DNA of 5,761 nucleotides from Thiobacillaceae bacterium (lineage in GTDB: Bacteria; Pseudomonadota; Gammaproteobacteria; Burkholderiales; Thiobacillaceae), in NCBI GenBank assembly GCA_024643305.1, contig JAHENE010000137.1:1-5761 (forward strand). Direction: 5' to 3'. Below, piece after piece: positions 1 through 4,759 of this stretch. Position 1 is the first letter of the stretch. Each line of letters begins with the position of its first letter. A program made the translations under genes and the position numbers. The notes beneath the pieces were generated by a model. It saw only the letters and a list, made by a program, of their open reading frames with translations, was not told the origin of the DNA and did not search any database.

Positions 1-812
1 CGCAAGGCCTCGATCAGATGCAGTTCGCGGGGGTCGAATTCGCAGAAATCCTCATAACCTGCCAGTACATCGCTCAGTTGCCGGGTCATGGCGGCACGGT
101 CGCCCGATAACAACATCCACAAATCCTGCACCGCAGGTCCGCTGCGGCAATCGTCAAAATCCACAAAATGGGGGCCGTCATCCGTCCACAGCACATTGCC
201 CATGTGGCAGTCGCCATGCAGGCGCAGCGTTTGAACCTTGCCTGCACGGCCAAAGCAATGCCGCACGCCTTCCAGCGCCTGCGCCGATACGCTTTCCCAG
301 GCGCTCAGCAACTCCGGCGGGAGCCAGTTGTTTTGCAGCAGATAGGTGCGCGGCTCGGTGCCGAAGCTTTCGATGTCGAGGGCAGGGCGATGGGAAAACG
401 GCTTGGTCGCGCCCACCGCGTGGATGCGTCCCATAAAGCGCCCCATCCACTCCAGGGTATCGGCATTGTCCAGTTCGGGCGGGCGTCCGCCCTGGCGCGG
501 ATACACCGCAAAACGAAACCCGGAAAACTCGTGCAAGGTTTTACCCTGCAATGCCAGTGGCGGCACGACCGGGATTTCATGCTCGGTCAGTTCATGGGTA
601 AACCTGTGCTCCTCCAGTATGGCCTCATCGCTCCAGCGCCCGGGACGATAAAACTTGGCAACCACCGGTAGCGCATCTTCCTGACCTAACTGGTACACCC
701 GGTTTTCGAAGCTGTTCAGCGCCAGCATGCGACCGTCGCACCTGAGACCAGTGCTTTCCAGGGCATCCAGAACCAGATCGGGGGCAAGAGCAGAAAATTG
801 GTGTTCTGACAT
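1..812 (-). CDS. srkA: Stress response serine/threonine protein kinase SrkA (YihE/RdoA), C-terminus cut off by the window
   Basis: 270 codons are present from the ATG at 812, and the frame is still open at base 1. Family members are about 325-330 residues, so roughly the last 55 are missing. The N-terminal lobe has the characteristic NSFENRVYQ stretch (residues 33-41) and the ATP-contacting VAKFYRPGRW segment (51-60). The catalytic loop reads HGDCHMGN (199-206), with presumed catalytic Asp201 and Asn206. The metal-binding segment is VDFDDC (217-222). These match the aminoglycoside-phosphotransferase-like kinase fold. In Enterobacteria SrkA is a cytosolic Ser/Thr kinase that protects cells under envelope and oxidative stress, in the Cpx context, where it lies upstream of dsbA. 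No dsbA is adjacent here; the DsbA-like gene at 3191-3876 is separate. The Shine-Dalgarno is weak. The gene is divergent from the DsrE-like gene, with 74 bp between them. Confidence 0.93.
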   Translation of the reverse strand, partial: MSEHQFSALAPDLVLDALESTGLRCDGRMLALNSFENRVYQLGQEDALPVVAKFYRPGRWSDEAILEEHRFTHELTEHEIPVVPPLALQGKTLHEFSGFRFAVYPRQGGRPPELDNADTLEWMGRFMGRIHAVGATKPFSHRPALDIESFGTEPRTYLLQNNWLPPELLSAWESVSAQALEGVRHCFGRAGKVQTLRLHGDCHMGNVLWTDDGPHFVDFDDCRSGPAVQDLWMLLSGDRAAMTRQLSDVLAGYEDFCEFDPRELHLIEAL

Positions 813-886
813 GTGGAATCTGGGGAAACAGGCAACAATCCGTTTTGACTGAAACCCGATAAACTAAACGTAGTTTTGGGGTCCCT

Positions 887-1393
887 ATGATACTTCTGCG
901 CGCCGCTTTATTGCTGTTCTTCCCATCGTTGTTGATGGGCACTGCCAATGCTGCATCGGATAAGCTGGACGAAATACTCGCCAGAAGCTTGCCGCCGGCC
1001 GGTGTCGTTTTCGAAATTGCCGACCGCGATCCGCAGGCGCTGGAATTTGCCCTGCCCTGGGTCAGGCAGGCCGCGGAAAAGATCAAACAGCGCTTTCCCG
1101 GCGTGCCCATGGCCCTTGTTACGCATGGCCAGGAAATGTTTGCCCTGCAAAGCAATCTCAAGGAGCGCAACGCCGCTGTGCACGAGCAGGTGCAAAGCCT
1201 GAAAGATGACCAGGGCATTCCCGTGCATGTCTGCGAAACTTACGCTGGCTGGAAAGGTCTAGGGCCGGAGGCGTTTCCTTCCTACGTGGACGTCGCGCCC
1301 AGCGGCCCATCGCAAATCAGGAATTATGAAGCGCTTGATTACGTGCGCCTTGTAGTGCCGAAAGCCGCATTATTGCGGAACACCGCCAAATAA
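887..1393 (+). CDS. Exported DsrE-like family protein
   Basis: 168 residues. Residues 1-22 form a signal peptide: a hydrophobic LLRAALLLFFPSLLMG core and a cleavage site after Ala-Asn-Ala (20-22), which points to the periplasm. The mature part fits the alpha/beta DsrE/DsrF-like fold (COG1416-type). It has VVFEIADRDPQ (40-50), a central LVTHGQEMFAL strand/turn (78-88), and a strand IPVHVCETYAGW (111-122) carrying the only cysteine, Cys116. In this family a cysteine at the equivalent place is common, and some members handle persulfide sulfur. Whether this one does is not shown. The fold assignment comes from recalled pattern similarity. The gene ends 18 bp before the PsiF-repeat gene on the same strand, so the two are probably co-transcribed. 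I found no convincing promoter in the 74 bp upstream: a TTGACT at 845-850 has no -10 at proper spacing. Confidence 0.62.
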   Translation: MILLRAALLLFFPSLLMGTANAASDKLDEILARSLPPAGVVFEIADRDPQALEFALPWVRQAAEKIKQRFPGVPMALVTHGQEMFALQSNLKERNAAVHEQVQSLKDDQGIPVHVCETYAGWKGLGPEAFPSYVDVAPSGPSQIRNYEALDYVRLVVPKAALLRNTAK

Positions 1394-1411
1394 ACACTTG
1401 TGGAGAATATT

Positions 1412-1729
1412 ATGAAGAAAACGCTTATTACCCTTATTGGCGCCCTGGTGCTTTCCCTGCCCGCATTTGCTTCCGACAGCGCTTGCATGACCACAGCAGC
1501 CCAGAAGAAGCTGGCTGGCGCGGCAAAAAACGCCTTCATCCGAAAATGTCAGCGTGAGAATTGCGAGACCATGTCGCAGGAGAAGAAGCTTGCCGGCGCC
1601 GCCAAGAACAGCTTTACGAAGAAGTGTGTGGCGGAAGGCTTGCTGGCTTACTGCGAAGCGCAAGCAACGGACAAGAAGTTGCGTGGCGCCGCCAAAACCA
1701 GTTTCATGAACAAGTGCCAGTCCCAGTAA
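1412..1729 (+). CDS. Exported PsiF-repeat protein with three repeats
   Basis: 105 residues from the ATG at 1412. This start is chosen because a GGAG Shine-Dalgarno (1402-1405) sits 6 nt before it and because MKKTLITLIG begins a clean signal peptide cleaved after AFA (residue 20). An in-frame GTG at 1400 would place the Shine-Dalgarno inside the gene. The mature protein is almost entirely three copies of a 22-residue unit, C-x6-KKLxGAAKxxFxxKC, at residues 25-46, 51-72 and 81-102. This matches the PsiF repeat family. E. coli PsiF is phosphate-starvation-inducible, but its biochemical role is unknown, and no Pho box is evident here. Paired cysteines at both ends of each unit suggest one disulfide per repeat in the periplasm (inference). 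It lies 18 bp after the DsrE-like gene, probably in one operon. Confidence 0.88.
   Translation: MKKTLITLIGALVLSLPAFASDSACMTTAAQKKLAGAAKNAFIRKCQRENCETMSQEKKLAGAAKNSFTKKCVAEGLLAYCEAQATDKKLRGAAKTSFMNKCQSQ
1484..1717 (+). repeat. Three PsiF repeat units in tandem (coding)
   Basis: Units lie at 1484-1549, 1562-1627 and 1652-1717, each 66 bp. They start and end with a cysteine codon and are separated by 4 and 8 residues. The invariant core is KKL-x-GAAK. The DNA of the cores differs mainly at third codon positions (for example ctggctggcgcg against cttgccggcgcc). This points to old duplications under protein-level selection rather than a recent expansion. Confidence 0.85.
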
Positions 1730-1735
1730 GTAATG

Positions 1736-1763
1736 GACTGACAGTTATCTTCGACTGTTAGTC
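1736..1763. terminator. Stem-loop between convergent genes, possible bidirectional terminator
   Basis: The arms GACTGACAGT (1736-1745) and ACTGTTAGTC (1754-1763) pair over 10 positions with a single G-T wobble and an 8-nt loop. The stem lies just after the PsiF-repeat stop and overlaps the last codons and stop of the opposing gene. There is no run of T on either side, so a classical intrinsic terminator is not established. Placement between convergent genes is the main support. Confidence 0.35.
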
Positions 1764-2087
1764 TGATCCGCCACACGGGTGACGATCCTGCCCGCAGTGG
1801 TGGAAATCGCCCAGCGGGCGATTGAAGGTGTATTCAGCTGGTTCGACGATCATTGCATGCGCAGCACTCCCGGCACTTCCGGTGGGCAGGGAAAACGGCA
1901 GCGTTACCACGGTAACTGCCGCACCCAGAACGGTGGCGACAATACCCAGCGGACGCAGCACTGCCGCGTCTACCAGTATGTCCATGCCTTTGTCGCCACT
2001 GACTGTGCCGGCTTCATCTGCAAGGACAGGGCAGGCTGCCGCCAGTAATACCAAGCCAAGCAGTCCGGTTATCAATCTGTTTGTCAT
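1758..2087 (-). CDS. Small exported membrane protein of unknown function
   Basis: 109 residues. The N-terminus is a signal peptide (hydrophobic 5-19, likely cleavage after VLA at 23). The cysteine at 19 is not in a good lipobox, so a lipoprotein is less likely. A second hydrophobic stretch, about residues 47-66 (LGIVATVLGAAVTVVTLPF), follows an RPLG motif and probably spans the inner membrane. Then come a glycine/alanine-rich turn, the segment VEPAEYTFNRPLGDF (81-95) and a short tail with two cysteines and three histidines (96-109). The RPLG-xx-AT-xLG-A and FNRPLGDF signatures resemble a widespread proteobacterial small protein family sometimes labelled as a transporter without evidence. An AGG element lies shortly before the ATG. 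It begins 13 bp after the HicA-like gene and is probably transcribed with it. Confidence 0.72.
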   Translation of the reverse strand: MTNRLITGLLGLVLLAAACPVLADEAGTVSGDKGMDILVDAAVLRPLGIVATVLGAAVTVVTLPFSLPTGSAGSAAHAMIVEPAEYTFNRPLGDFHHCGQDRHPCGGSD

Positions 2088-2100
2088 TTCTGCCTATGCT

Positions 2101-2355
2101 TTAGTTTCCTACGCCGGCGGACTTAAGGAAGTCACGCACATGCCTGACTTCATCCTTGGTGCAGGTGGTGCTGTTGTGCGGACGATGCAGAAAACCCTCC
2201 ACACCATTCAATACTATGCGGAAACTGGCACCATGGTGCGGCTCCACCGTTGCGCCCAGATGGACAAGAAAAGACTCCACCTCGCGCCAGTGCAAATTGC
2301 CACTTACCGGCCCGTCAAAAATCGCATGCATCAAACTTTCGTACTTGTGACTCAT
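2101..2355 (-). CDS. HicA-like solo protein, likely non-catalytic
   Basis: 84 residues, the length of a HicA toxin. The sequence fits the small dsRBD-like HicA fold: a first helix (WREVESFLVHLGA, 23-35), a strand region HHGASFRIVLN (40-50), the strand GFLHRPH (54-60) and a final helix DEVRHVRDFLKSAGV (68-82). In toxic HicA proteins the second strand carries a catalytic histidine in a GSH motif. Here the equivalent reads GASF, with no histidine in that position. No HicB antitoxin gene is next to it; the downstream neighbour is an unrelated membrane protein. A role other than mRNA cleavage is therefore plausible (inference). A GAGGTG Shine-Dalgarno lies before the ATG. The fold call is moderately secure, the lack of activity is inference. 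Confidence 0.66.
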   Translation of the reverse strand: MSHKYESLMHAIFDGPVSGNLHWREVESFLVHLGATVEPHHGASFRIVLNGVEGFLHRPHNSTTCTKDEVRHVRDFLKSAGVGN

Positions 2356-2385
2356 GGCTGCACCTCAGGATTAAGCTCACTTTTC

Positions 2386-2391
2386 ATTCTA
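2386..2391 (-). promoter_or_regulatory. Possible -10 box for the HicA-like / membrane protein pair
   Basis: Read on the minus strand this is TAGAAT, five of six matches to the sigma70 -10 consensus. It would start a transcript about 24 nt before the HicA-like ATG. No good -35 lies 16-18 bp upstream, so the call is weak. Confidence 0.28.
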
Positions 2392-2445
2392 GAGCCAGGT
2401 GACTGACTAAGCGAGTGCGCATTCATCCAGGTCAAACCAATTTCC

Positions 2446-2474
2446 TTGAAAAATCAATGATATTCGTGCATAAT
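2446..2474 (+). promoter_or_regulatory. Sigma70-type promoter for the infA operon
   Basis: A -35 box TTGAAA (2446-2451) and a -10 box CATAAT (2469-2474) are separated by exactly 17 bp. Each matches the consensus at five of six positions. Predicted transcription start is near 2481. It is the best two-element promoter in the window and faces infA. Confidence 0.65.
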
Positions 2475-2480
2475 GTTGAG

Positions 2481-2650
2481 CGAACTAGTCTTTTGGTCAG
2501 TCTTCCCCGCATCGCTAAAGTCGGCTTTCCTCATTGGCTCTCATGCCGCACCATTCTAAAGGCGCGGCGGTCGCAGCCCCCACTGCGTTTTCATTACAAA
2601 GTATCGGGCACCGGAATTTTTGTGCAGCGGTCAAATACGAGGAATCATGC
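2481..2650 (+). other. Long 5' leader of infA
   Basis: If transcription starts near 2481, the leader is about 170 nt, long for a small translation-factor gene. It holds no supported ORF. A possible small stem pairs GCCGC (2545-2549) with GCGGC (2564-2568). The ribosome site GAGGA (2639-2643) lies 7 nt before the start. An out-of-frame ATG at 2647 lies 4 nt upstream of the real start. I recognise no known riboswitch or leader family. Confidence 0.4.
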
Positions 2651-2911
2651 ATGGCCAAAGAAGAACTCGTCGAAATGGAAGGTGTCGTCAGCGAAGTGCT
2701 GCCGCAAACTCGATTTCGCGTCACCCTGGATAATGGCGTAGAGATCATTGCCTACGCCTCCGGAAAAATGAGAAAGCACCGCATCCGCATTCTTGCGGGT
2801 GACAAGGTCACCCTGGAAATGTCGCCTTACGATCTGACCAAGGGCCGCATCAATTTCCGCCACAAGGATGCAAATGCGCAGCCGCGTCCCGCCATGGCCA
2901 GAAGATACTAA
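2651..2911 (+). CDS. infA: Translation initiation factor IF-1, second-copy type with a C-terminal extension
   Basis: 86 residues against about 72 for standard IF-1. The S1/OB-fold is complete: [21 protein letters not shown] (9-29), the diagnostic [17 protein letters not shown] (37-53), and [14 protein letters not shown] (58-71). IF-1 binds the 30S A site and helps IF-2 and IF-3 during initiation. The extra tail (about 72-86, [14 protein letters not shown]) is rich in proline and ends in basic residues. Betaproteobacteria often carry two infA genes, and the divergent one has this kind of tail, so the canonical copy is probably in the ribosomal protein operon elsewhere (inference). The start is fixed by GAGGA at 2639-2643; an upstream in-frame extension to 2534 has no such support. 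The next gene begins 25 bp downstream on the same strand. Confidence 0.95.
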   Translation: MAKEELVEMEGVVSEVLPQTRFRVTLDNGVEIIAYASGKMRKHRIRILAGDKVTLEMSPYDLTKGRINFRHKDANAQPRPAMARRY

Positions 2912-2936
2912 AGCTTAAAGCCACCTGGAAACCGGC

Positions 2937-3194
2937 ATGAGCGACGCGAAAAAAGCCCACCCTGTCGGCGTCTGCAAAATCTGCGGTGGTATCACCTACA
3001 GCATTGAACTGATCAACCAGCGTTGCGGCCGCAGCCCGCATGGCCGCCGTTGCAGCGGCAAGTTTGCCAATGCCTCGCGTGACAGCGACTGGAAAGCTTG
3101 CGAACCCTGCGATGGCACCGGAAAACTGGACTCTGCGCAATGCGTATACTGCCGCGGAATCGGCTGGAACCTGACGAAACCCTGGATTATTTAG
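2937..3194 (+). CDS. Small eight-cysteine, probably zinc-binding protein
   Basis: 85 residues, no signal peptide, so cytosolic. Eight cysteines are arranged as C13-x2-C16, C30, C39, C55-x2-C58 and C69-x2-C72. The last two pairs lie in CEPCDGTG (55-62) and CVYCRGIG (69-76). This closely resembles a CxxCxGxG zinc module of DnaJ, and both pairs would form one zinc site. The first four cysteines could form a second. There is no J-domain or other catalytic domain. It lies 25 bp after infA on the same strand, which suggests co-transcription and perhaps a role near the ribosome or RNA (inference). Only GGAA precedes the ATG as a possible ribosome site. Its TAG stop overlaps the stop of the opposing thioredoxin-fold gene by 4 bp. 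I do not recognise a named family. Confidence 0.75.
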   Translation: MSDAKKAHPVGVCKICGGITYSIELINQRCGRSPHGRRCSGKFANASRDSDWKACEPCDGTGKLDSAQCVYCRGIGWNLTKPWII

Positions 3195-3596
3195 GCGCGG
3201 GAATCCAACGCCCTGCGAATTTCATCCAGTGGCTGCCATCCGTTGGTAATGAGATGCAAATCATCGCCTTGCTGCAGCACAAGAGTCGGAAATCCGCTCA
3301 CCTTTGCCTGACGGGCATGTTTGAAGTGCGCCAAAGTCCGGGCGCGTATCTCATCTGATTCAAATACCTGCGTGAACTGGATGCGCTCCACGCCCATGGC
3401 AGCCGCAATGTCGGCCAGGGTATCCGCTTTCGTCACATCGCGGCCTTCGGCGTAAAACGCCGATTGGATCCCCTTCAGCATCGGAAAAACTTTTTCCGTA
3501 TCGATACTGCCCATGGCCAACACTGCACGGCTCGGAGGTTCAGTGTCATATACAAAACCTTCCGGCATTGCGCCCTCAAAATGGAACGGCTGCCCA

Positions 3597-3686
3597 GTGC
3601 GTTCATGCACCTGGCGCCAGTGATGCAGGATGTCCTCGCGCAATGAATCGGAAATCGTATCACTGGCGCCAGGTGCATGAACGCAC
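3597..3686. repeat. 28-bp perfect inverted repeat with 34-nt loop, overlapping the direct repeat
   Basis: The left arm is 3597-3624 (starts GTGCGTTCATGC, ends CCAGTGAT). The right arm is 3659-3686 (starts ATCACTGG, ends ATGAACGCAC). All 28 positions are complementary. The 34-base loop is 3625-3658. The left arm encodes the normal protein segment just after LHH; the right arm is its inverted copy, present only because of the insertion. Confidence 0.97.
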
Positions 3687-3729
3687 AGTGATGCAGGATG
3701 TCCTCGCGCAATGAATCGGAAATCGTATC
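3618..3729. repeat. 44-bp perfect direct repeat inside the thioredoxin-fold gene
   Basis: Copies at 3618-3661 and 3686-3729 are identical, beginning CAGTGATGCAGG and ending AATCGTATC. They are offset by 68 bp, which is not a multiple of three. Flanking bases differ (C/A on the left, A/G on the right), so the repeat ends are exact. Loss of one copy with the spacer restores the gene. Confidence 0.97.
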
Positions 3730-4028
3730 GGTCGTGCCTGGCCGCAGTCCGCCCATCACCAGCGCAATTTTCAGGCGCGGGCGGTATTCCTCGCGTATCC
3801 CTTCAATAACAGGCGAGAAACCCCAGCACCACGAGCACATCGGGTCGGCAAAATACCAGAGAACGGCTTCATTCATTGCATTACCTTGGTTGTCAGGCTT
3901 GACACCGCTGCCATAACATTGTCGTTAAGTTCGCTTCGAAAAAATAATCAAGCAATTATCCCCAAAGTCCGTTATAAATGAGGGGTGCATTTTCGAGATG
4001 CCCAAGGATCATATTAGGCGGAGACAAC

Positions 4029-4667
4029 ATGAGTACGAAACGAAATTATTTTTACTTTGCAGCTCTGATTTGTTTCTCAGGATTCTTTGGCTTGGCGCAG
4101 GCCTACGATGCACAATCTGTAGCGGTGGCCAAAACGGACAGCAAAGCAGCAACGGCTTCTAAAGCGAAAAAAATTGCAAAGTCGTCCAAAACGTCAAAAA
4201 CTGCAAAATCTTCCAAAGCGGCCAAGATAGCATCCAAAACCAAACCCGTTACGATTGCCAATGCTCCTGTGGCCGCCCAGTCGGTAAATCCGTACCTGGC
4301 TAACCAACCAGTCAATCCGTTCTTCGCCAGCCAGGCTTCAAACCCCTATTTGGCTTACCGGTATGAAAAACCGTATCAGCTGGCCCAAGCTTCAGCTTCG
4401 TCTGCCACCGCGCGTGCGGCAACGCCCTCTGTCGTACCGCAGCGCCCAGCCATATCCAAGATTTCCTTTGCGCCGATGCCGGTAACCATCTATCTGAATC
4501 CGAACCAGAAACCGACCATGGCCGTCAGCACACCCTGCTCGGCGATGGAAAAAGTTACCGGTAACAACCCGATGTTCAAGGCTTTCGAACAAATGGCGTT
4601 TGGAATGATCGGCAACGTGAACGAAGCCGGCTTCATGCCGATGATCATCGAGCCTGTTTGCACCTGA
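4029..4667 (+). CDS. Exported low-complexity protein with lysine-periodic and NPYLA repeat regions
   Basis: 212 residues from the ATG at 4029, which has a GGAG ribosome site (4020-4023) at 5 nt. A longer in-frame start at 3978 lacks one and would bury the signal peptide. Residues 1-25 are a signal peptide ending AQA. Next is a Lys/Ala/Ser/Thr-rich segment (about 38-72) with a lysine at every third position from 45 to 66. Then comes a nine-residue repeat (87-122) and an alanine/serine linker. The C-terminal domain of about 70 residues (from 143) looks globular, with motifs APMPVTIYLNPNQ (148-160) and GFMPMIIEPVC (201-211). Its two cysteines, C170 and C211, could form a disulfide. I do not recognise a family. 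A basic tail after export could bind polyanions such as LPS, DNA or peptidoglycan (inference). A possible -10, TATAAA, lies at 3973-3978 without a good -35. Confidence 0.78.
   Translation: MSTKRNYFYFAALICFSGFFGLAQAYDAQSVAVAKTDSKAATASKAKKIAKSSKTSKTAKSSKAAKIASKTKPVTIANAPVAAQSVNPYLANQPVNPFFASQASNPYLAYRYEKPYQLAQASASSATARAATPSVVPQRPAISKISFAPMPVTIYLNPNQKPTMAVSTPCSAMEKVTGNNPMFKAFEQMAFGMIGNVNEAGFMPMIIEPVCT
4161..4226 (+). repeat. Lysine-every-third-residue segment (coding)
   Basis: Residues 45, 48, 51, 54, 57, 60, 63 and 66 are all lysine, separated mostly by Ala, Ser and Thr pairs such as SS, TS, TA and AA. Both AAA and AAG lysine codons occur and the spacer codons vary. The periodicity therefore exists at protein level and is not a simple DNA triplet expansion. 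Confidence 0.85.
4287..4394 (+). repeat. Nine-residue tandem repeat, four units (coding)
   Basis: Units begin at residues 87 (NPYLA), 96 (NPFFA), 105 (NPYLA) and 114 (KPYQL, degenerate). The pattern is Asn-Pro-aromatic-hydrophobic-Ala followed by four polar or small residues. The period is exactly 27 bp. Confidence 0.8.
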
Positions 4668-4682
4668 CAGAGTTTCAATGAC

Positions 4683-4696
4683 CCCGGACAACCGGG
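4683..4696 (+). terminator. Short GC stem downstream of the low-complexity gene, weak terminator candidate
   Basis: CCCGG (4683-4687) pairs with CCGGG (4692-4696) around a 4-nt loop, 15 bp after the stop codon. The following bases are not T-rich, so termination is uncertain. Confidence 0.22.
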
Positions 4697-4711
4697 ATAG
4701 ACAGCGGTTTC

Positions 4712-4717
4712 TATAAT
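4712..4717 (+). promoter_or_regulatory. Perfect -10 box (TATAAT) for the L,D-transpeptidase gene
   Basis: TATAAT matches the sigma70 consensus fully and predicts a start near 4724. Sequence at the -35 distance (around 4688-4695) is CG-rich and does not match TTGACA. The promoter may therefore be weak without an activator, or use another sigma factor. Confidence 0.5.
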
Positions 4718-4724
4718 TGGTTTG

Positions 4725-4745
4725 TGTGGCCGAAGAACGGCCACA
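4725..4745 (+). promoter_or_regulatory. Hairpin at the predicted 5' end of the transpeptidase mRNA
   Basis: The arms TGTGGCCG (4725-4732) and CGGCCACA (4738-4745) are perfectly complementary over 8 bp with an AAGAA loop. The left arm starts 7 nt after the TATAAT box, so the transcript would begin with or just before the stem. The stem ends 14 nt before the start codon. It could protect the mRNA 5' end, affect initiation, or be a DNA operator. Confidence 0.55.
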
Positions 4746-4759
4746 GAAAATAATTCCGG

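Larger units (their letters stand above)
3191..3876 (-). pseudogene. DsbA-family (FrnE-like) thioredoxin-fold protein, broken by a 68-bp insertion
   Basis: From the ATG at 3876, preceded by an AAGG ribosome site, 63 codons are normal. The frame then runs into the insertion and ends at 3475 after 133 residues. The remainder of the protein continues in another frame to 3191. Removing 68 bp (one copy of the 44-bp repeat plus the 24-bp spacer) gives exactly 206 codons, a 205-residue protein with no other defect. Restored, it carries the redox motif CSWC (14-17), DTEPPSRAVLA (88-98) and the cis-proline loop SGFPT (171-175), all typical of cytosolic FrnE-like/COG3531 DsbA-family oxidoreductases. 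There is no signal peptide. As written, the 63-residue stub keeps CSWC but loses the helical insert and cis-proline, so it should not fold. The C-terminal frame has only a TTG as possible restart. Intactness of everything else suggests a very recent lesion or a sequencing/assembly artefact. Confidence 0.88.

Noticed and set aside
168..671. Plus-strand open frames of 101-167 codons at the window start
   Set aside because: They are antisense to the SrkA kinase, whose catalytic motifs are intact on the minus strand.
1822..2406. A 194-codon plus-strand open frame
   Set aside because: It overlaps both minus-strand small genes, which have ribosome sites, a signal peptide and family-like motifs. 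The plus frame has none of these.
3597..3729. The repeats as a CRISPR array, transposon end or attachment site
   Set aside because: There are only two direct copies, whose sequence is ordinary coding sequence of the gene, no target-site duplication of foreign DNA, and no transposase or integrase nearby.
3475..3876. Programmed frameshifting or two separate genes in the thioredoxin-fold region
   Set aside because: The break is explained exactly by a 68-bp insertion with duplicated and inverted sequence. There is no slippery site, and the fragments join into a single standard-length protein.
3899..3930. TTGACA at 3899-3904 as a -35 box for the 4029 gene
   Set aside because: No acceptable -10 lies 16-18 bp downstream (sequence there is GTCGTTA). 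The hexamer is part of a small TGTCA/TGACA dyad upstream of the opposing gene.
3978..4028. An earlier in-frame start for the low-complexity protein
   Set aside because: It has no ribosome site, overlaps a TATAAA-like element, and would put 17 residues before a normal signal peptide. The ATG at 4029 has GGAG at proper distance.
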